NCBI GenBank assembly: GCA_032718475.1
Contig: JAUCBJ010003226.1
Location: 1-37,318, forward strand
DNA from: Nemertoderma westbladi
Taxonomy: Eukaryota > Xenacoelomorpha > Nemertodermatida > Nemertodermatidae
Length of the DNA stretch: 37,318 nucleotides
Direction of reading: 5' to 3'
This document shows, piece by piece, positions 31,356-37,318 of the stretch. Each line of letters begins with the position of its first letter. Position 1 is the stretch's first letter. The notes under the pieces are model-generated. The model saw only the letters and a list, made by a program, of their open reading frames with translations. It was not told the origin of the DNA and searched no databases. Made by a program: the position numbers and the translations under genes.

Positions 31356-34249
31356 ATGTGTTCTAATCCGAATTTAACCATTATATCCTACAATTCGACC
31401 GGTTTTGGGTTGGATAAGATTGATTTGATTGATTCTCTTGTAAATAGTGCAGATATTGTTTGCTTACAGGAACATTTTCTTTTGGAGTCATGTTGTAATA
31501 TTAAGCTAAAGCAGTTTTTTCCTGATTGCCATTTCAGCGCAGTACCAGCCACTTACTTAAATGGTGAGGGCAATAGTAGAGGTAGGCCCAGAGGGGGATT
31601 GTGTATTATATGGAAGAAATCAATTAGTAAATACGTATCCGTGGTTACAAACGGTTCTAGTAATTCTAGGCTGCAGGCGATTGAACTAAAAATTAAATTC
31701 CCTCAGTCTGAGTCTAGTTTATTGTTGTTAAACTCGTATTTCCCGGTGGATGAGCGTTTATCTACTTAGGCATCTGATGAGTTACCTTTGTTACCTAATA
31801 GTATTGAGTCACTTATCTCTAATTCTAGCTGTGCAAATGTACCGCTAGGTGGTGATTTAAATTGTGATTTTAGTCGGAACAACATTCATGTAAATCTAAT
31901 TAGAGAGTTTATTGAATCTAAATTGTTTAACGTGCTGTGGGATATACAACCGATCGATTATACATATATGTCTCATGCCAATGGTGTTGTTTATAAATCT
32001 ACGTTAGACCATTTTATTCTTAGCGACCGGTTGTCTCAGGGAAATTTTGAATCAGATGTAATTCATTTGGGTAATAACCTTTCAGGGCATTCTCCTATTT
32101 ATTTTAAAATACCTATTAGTGCATTGGACTTGACTGTGCAAAATACATCGAAGCCAATTCGATTTAATTTTGGTAGAGCTTCTGATGAGCAACGGTCTCA
32201 ATTTAGTAATGATTTAAATTTAATGTTAGAAAACTGCAATTTACCGTATGGAATAGTAAATTGTACTGATATTAATTGTAGTTTACCTGAACATCGTATG
32301 GGTTTAGAAAAATTAGCTTTGAATATATTGGACGCGGTTGACTCAGCAGCACACTGCCTCCCTAAGTCAGGGGGTCCGGAAAGTGAGACCCCAATAAGAA
32401 CTGAAATTATCCCTGGATGGAATAGTCAAGTTAAGCCCTTTAAAGATGAAGCCATATTTTGGCACTCAGTGTGGTGTGCTGCGGGGAGACCAAATTCCTC
32501 ACAAAGTAACCTATTTTTCATGATACAGAGTAACCGGGCTCAATATAAATATGCAGTACGACGTGTTAAACGTAATATTGATACATTGAAAAGAGATAGG
32601 CTATTAAATGCGTCCCTTTCTGGTAATATAAATATTTTTGATGAGATTAGAAAATTGCGAGGTTCATCTGTCGTGCAAAGTACTTCAATCGAAGGTTTAA
32701 CGGATTCACAGGAAATTGCTAATAAATTTGCTGATATTTATAAAGTATTATATAACCAAGAGCCTAATTCAGGTAGTGTCAATGATATAAATAGTAAATT
32801 AATGAGTGTATAGCAAATTTTAATATTGATAGTTTTGAGCCAGTTACCATGGAAACCATACACACTGCTTTGCAGCATTTAAAGAGTGGTAAAAGTGACG
32901 TTATAATATACGGATTTGATTCAGGCTGTTTGATTTATGGTGGACCTGCATTAGAAACATTAATAACAAAACTGTTCAATGCTTTACTGGTACACGGTGT
33001 TATTTCGAAATGTTTATTGTCAATATCCATGGTACCTACCTATTGTAAAAAACAATTTAGGAGATATTACAGCTATTACTAATTATAGGGCCATCGCAAT
33101 AGCGTCATTGTTACTTAAAGTATTTGAATGGGTGCTGCTGATATCTGAGGGAGAAAAACTGGATTTAGACCACTTGCAGTTTGGTTTCCGTGAGAAATCG
33201 AGCACAGTAATGTGCTCGTGGACAGCAACGGAGGTCATTAATTACTATATGCAAAAGTCAACACCAGTCTATGGTTGTTTGTTGGACTTCACCAAAGCTT
33301 TTGATTTGGTTGAATGGCGAAAGCTTTTCCTTGAGCTGATCAAAAAAGGTTTTTCTCCCTTATATCTTAGGTGTTTGTTGTTTATTTATAGAACACAAAT
33401 GTGTGCAGTGAGATGGAATAACGTTTTGTCATTTGATTTTTCTATTACTAATGGAGTTAGGCAAGGGTCGGTTATTTCACCGGTCCGGTTCTGTATTGAT
33501 CCGAAAAAAAGTAAAACTAAATGTATCCCGTTCCAGAACACATGGAAGCCGCCTAGTGTGAATATTTCAGTAAATAACGTTACACTACCATGGGTTGAGA
33601 AAGGGATACATTTAGGAATTCTGCTTAATTTTACGTGTAGTGTCAATATAGATATACAGCGTAAGAGAGGTGCATTTATAGGAAAATTGGCAAATTTAGG
33701 CAGTAATTTTCATTCGCTCACCCGCGGTGCTTGTCTAACATTCAACGTATTTATGCGACAAGTTTTTATGGAAGCCCAGTTTGGGATTTGGCTTCTGATG
33801 AATGCCGTAGAATATACACAGCTTGGAATACGAATGTGCGCTACATTTATCATCTGCCGTATAACAGCCATAGGTTCATAGTAGAAGATATTGTTAATTT
33901 TCCCCACCCTAAGGTTATGCTCAGTAAACGTTTAGTTAAATTTGCAACTAGTGTTTTAACTTCTGATAAATTGTGTATAAGATTTCTGGCAAATTTAGTA
34001 TTTTATGATTGTAGATGTAGAAGTGGTGCGAACTTGCGTAACATAGGGAATGAGTGTGGTATAAATGATCTACGTAAAATATCAGTAGGTGACCTTTCTA
34101 ATTTACGATATGTGCCTTCTCCACCTGATAGTTACTGGCGAGTTAAATTGTGTAAAGAAATTATTGATTGCTATTTCGATGAGACTACAGTACCAGATTT
34201 CTCATCTGAAGAACTAATTGAAATTTGGAAATATGTATCGTCGTTCTAG
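31356..34249 (+). mobile_element. Damaged CR1/Jockey-like LINE (endonuclease + reverse transcriptase)
   Basis: Sense-oriented in a CCDC180 intron. The 5' part (31356-32813) is an APE-type endonuclease: IVCLQEHF near residue 35, GGDLNCDFSRNN, LDHFILSDR and SGHSPIYF. The reverse transcriptase follows: LKSGKSD, ITNYRAIAIASLLLKVFEW, LQFGFREKSST, motif A GCLLDFTKAFDLVEW and motif B NGVRQGSVISP. Breaks: in-frame TAG at 31767; TAG at 32811 followed by a frame change; another change at about 32980-33060; deletion at about 33490 removing the motif C aspartates (the text jumps from motif B to KKSKTKCI); and a change near 33760-33880. The C-terminal part (33731-34249) ends with TAG. No ORF1 is seen, so it is 5'-truncated. 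It cannot move by itself. Confidence 0.88.
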
Positions 34250-34588
34250 ATATTTTCTAGTGTCTCAATACTTATTTGTGTTTTTCCTTGTTTTTTTTTG
34301 TGCTACGTACATATTAGTTAATTACTTAAATTTACTTTACATTACTAAAATTTAGATTTACATTACATTACTGTGCGGTACTAATATATATATATGATAT
34401 ATTATGTATGAATATACAACATTAATTAATTAATTAATTAACAATTGGCACACACACACTGATACTAAACAATTATACTTTATGCCATTGACCCCGGCCG
34501 TTCAAGTAACAATTTTGAGGATTTAATATTTGATTATTTTATCTATTATTATACAAATTATTGTATTTATTTTTGGTTTTTCGTATAG
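34250..34588. other. LINE 3' end and CCDC180 intron end
   Basis: AT-rich with T-runs and (TTAA)n at about 34422-34440, probably near the LINE 3' end. It ends with acceptor GGTTTTTCGTATAG. Confidence 0.45.
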
Positions 34589-34740
34589 GTTAAGCTCGAC
34601 GATGTAGTTGGTTCCTTCATAGAATTTATGAGCCAATCATGTATTACTCATCCAGAACCGGTTACCATAGTAATGCGGGAGTTCTTGGAGGAGTTACTAC
34701 GGTTGAATAACAAACGATTAGAAATGATGCATTTATTGAG
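34589..34740 (+). CDS. ccdc180: CCDC180 exon (seventh found)
   Basis: 152 nt, phase 0 in and phase 2 out; acceptor TTTTTCGTATAG|GTT, donor TTGAG|GTTGGT. It encodes VKLDDVVGSFIEFMSQSCIT, then HPEPVTIVMREFLEELLRLN and NKRLEMMHLL. It reads as a direct continuation of the previous exon (WKT|VKLDD). The intron's first base is also the first base of the 38-bp array. The rest of the gene lies beyond the right edge. Confidence 0.82.
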
Positions 34741-37168
34741 GTTGGTTTAACCACATATTAACCACATATTAACCACACTATATATGGTTATCGGTTTAAC
34801 CACATATTTACCACACTATATATGGTCGTTGCGTTGGTTTAACCACATATTAACCACACTATATATGGTTATTGGTTTAACCACATATTAACCACACTAT
34901 ATATGGTCGTTGTTTTAACCACATATTTACCACACTATATATGGTCGTTGGTTTAACCACATATTAACCACACTTTATATGATCGTTGGTTTAACCACAT
35001 ATTAACCACACTTTACATGGTCGTTGGTTTACCCACATATTAACCACACTTTAAATGGTCGTTGGTTTAACCACATATTAACCACACTGTATATGGTCAT
35101 TGGTTTAACCACATGTTAACCACACTTTACATGGTCGTTGGTTTAACCACATATTAACCACACTATATATGGTCGTTGGTTTAACCACATAATAACCACA
35201 CTATATAGGGTCGTTGGTTTAACCACATATTAACCACACTTTATATGGTCGTTGGTTTAACCACATATTAACCACACTATATATGGTCGTTGGTTTAACC
35301 ACATATTAACCACACTATATATGGTCGTTGGTTTAACCTCATATTAACCACACTATATATGGTCGTTGGTTAAAACCACAAATTAACCACACTATATATG
35401 GTCGTTGGTTTAACCACATATTAACCACACTTTATATGGTCGTTGGTTTAACCCCATATTAACCACACTATATATGGTCGTTGGTTTAACCACATATTAA
35501 CCATAACTATATTGTCGTTGATTTAACCACATATTAACCACACTATATATGGTCGTTTGTTTAACTACATATTAACCACATATTAACCACTCTTTATATG
35601 GTCGTTGGTTTAACCACATATTAACCACACTTTATATTGTCGTTGGTTTAACCACATATTAACCGCACTATATATGGTCGTTGGTTTAACCACATATTAA
35701 CCACACTTTATATGGTTTTGGTTTAACCACATATTAACCACACTATATATGGTCGTTGGTTTAACCACACTTTATATGGTCGTTGGTTTAACCACATATT
35801 AACCACACTATATATGGTCGTTGGTTTAACCACATAATAACCACATATTAACCACACTTTATATGGTCGTTGGTTTAACCCCATATTAACCACACTATAT
35901 ATGGTCGTTGGTTTAACCACATATTAACCATAACTATATTGTCGTTGATTTAACCACATATTAACCACACTATATGTGGTCGTTTGTTTAACTACATATT
36001 AACCACATATTAACCACTCTTTATATGATCGTTGGTTTAACCACATATTAACCACACTTTATATTGTCGTTGGTTTAACCACATATTAACCGCACTATAT
36101 ATGGTCGTTGGTTTAACCACATATTAACCACACTTTATATGGTCGTTGGTTTAACCACATATTAACCGCACTATATATGGTCGTTGGTTTAACCGCATAA
36201 TAACCACATATTAACCACACTTTATATGGTCGTTGGTTTAACCACATATTAACCACATATTAACCACACTTTATATGGTCGTTGGTTTAACCACATATTA
36301 ACCACACTATATATTGTCGTTGGTTAAAACCACAAATTAACCACACTATATATGGTCGTTGGTTTAACCACATATTAACCACACTTTATATGGTCGTTGG
36401 TTTAACCACATATTAACCACACTATATATGGTCGTTGGTTTAACCACATATTAACCATAAATATATTGTCGTTGATTTAACCACATATTAACCACACTAT
36501 ATGTGGTCGTTGGTTTAACTACATATTAACCAAATATTAACCACTCTTTATATGGTCGTTGGTTTAACCACATATTAACCACACTATATATGGTCGTTGG
36601 TTTAACCACATATTAACCACACTATATATGGTCGTTGGTTTAACCACATATTAACCACACTTTATATGGTCGTCGGTTTAACCACATATTGACCACACTA
36701 TATATGGTCGTTGGTTTAACCACATATTAACCACACTTTATATGGTCGTTGGTTTAACTACATATTAACCACAATATATATGGTCGTTGGTTTAACCACA
36801 TATTAACCACACTATATATGGTCGTTGGTTTAACCACATATTAACCGCACTATATATGGTCGTTGGTTTAACCACATATTAACCACACTTTATATGGTCG
36901 TTGGTTTCACCACATATTAACCACACTATATATGGTCGTTGGTTTAACCACATATTAACCACACTTTATATGGTCGTTGGTTTAACTACATATTAACCAC
37001 AATATATATGGTCGTTGGTTTAACCACATATTAACCACATATTAACCACACTTTATATGGTCGTTGTTTTTACCACATATTAACCACACTTTATACGGTC
37101 GTTGGTTTAACCACATATTAACCACACTTTATATGGTCTTTGGTTTAACCACATATTAACCACACTTT
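34741..37168 (+). repeat. 38-bp minisatellite starting exactly at a 5' splice site
   Basis: About 64 copies of a unit made of GTTGGTTTAACCACATATTA followed by ACCACACTATATATGGTC, with TTTATATGG variants and some copies with a doubled ACCACATATTA. The first unit starts with the GTTGGT donor of the 34589-34740 exon. Copies diverge more than those of the 5.7 kb array. Block repeats are visible: a long stretch around 35440-35700 recurs at 35880-36150. Confidence 0.95.
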
Positions 37169-37318
37169 AAGGACATTTTACCCCTAGACAGGTTACATGT
37201 GTATGCCGCTATTGGTTATCAGCCGTAGACTTCTGTTCCAAACATCTTAAGTTAAGAACATTTAAGCATTATTTTACATTTGCTAGCCCCATTTATCTTC
37301 GTGGGTATGGACACCTAT
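37169..37318 (+). other. CCDC180 intron, right edge
   Basis: After the array. CCCCTAGACAG at 37182-37192 could be an acceptor; reading from it gives either an early stop or a stretch with no likeness to CCDC180, so no exon is called. Confidence 0.35.

Noticed and set aside
37182-37318. Further CCDC180 exon at the right edge
   Set aside because: A possible acceptor exists, but the in-phase readings either stop early or do not resemble CCDC180.

Overview
The window looks like animal (metazoan) nuclear DNA. It has spliced genes with GT-AG introns, AT-rich introns, APE-type LINE remnants, a tRNA-derived SINE and very long minisatellites. Gene content (CCDC180, a DNMT3-type methyltransferase, RFT1) fits an invertebrate, probably a deuterostome. 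The many ACCGGT and AGGCCT words and the repeat-rich introns suggest an echinoderm, hemichordate or cephalochordate, but I cannot fix the species.

Layout. (1) 1-12130: the 3' part of an unrecognised coiled-coil gene on the + strand ('gene A'). Its exons are 881-1075, 1540-1672 and 11078-11925, and the codon phases join perfectly. The 9.4 kb last intron holds an RTE-like LINE remnant, a 2 kb TIR element with a fold-back element nested inside it, an intronless DNMT3-type methyltransferase gene (5692-6945) and a 35-bp minisatellite. (2) 12359-15719: an intergenic satellite of about 168 copies of a 20-bp hairpin unit. (3) 15720-37318: the 5' part of CCDC180 on the + strand, with seven exons found between 17629 and 34740. 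A near-perfect RFX X-box lies about 690 bp upstream of its ATG. Its introns contain an intronless antisense RFT1 gene (18835-20508), a SINE with target-site duplications, a 5.7 kb minisatellite, a damaged CR1/Jockey-like LINE and a 2.4 kb minisatellite.

The most striking pattern is that tandem repeats are seeded at 5' splice sites. The 5.7 kb array (57/59-bp unit) begins inside the last codons of a CCDC180 exon, so nearly every copy carries exon end plus donor. The 2.4 kb array starts at the first base of the intron after the 34589-34740 exon. The array at the left edge (49-bp unit) carries AAG|GTGAGT in most copies and sits in a gene A intron. The donor of the 1540-1672 exon is itself duplicated once (43 bp apart), which looks like an early stage of the same process. 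I recall minisatellites crossing 5' exon-intron borders being reported in amphioxus under the name 'mirages', so the pattern may have a precedent. The scale and recurrence in two neighbouring genes still deserve attention.

Two host genes thus each carry an intronless 'guest' gene in an intron: DNMT3-like in sense orientation in gene A, RFT1 in antisense orientation in CCDC180. Both guests are richer in GC than the introns around them. No rRNA, functional tRNA or CRISPR was found.
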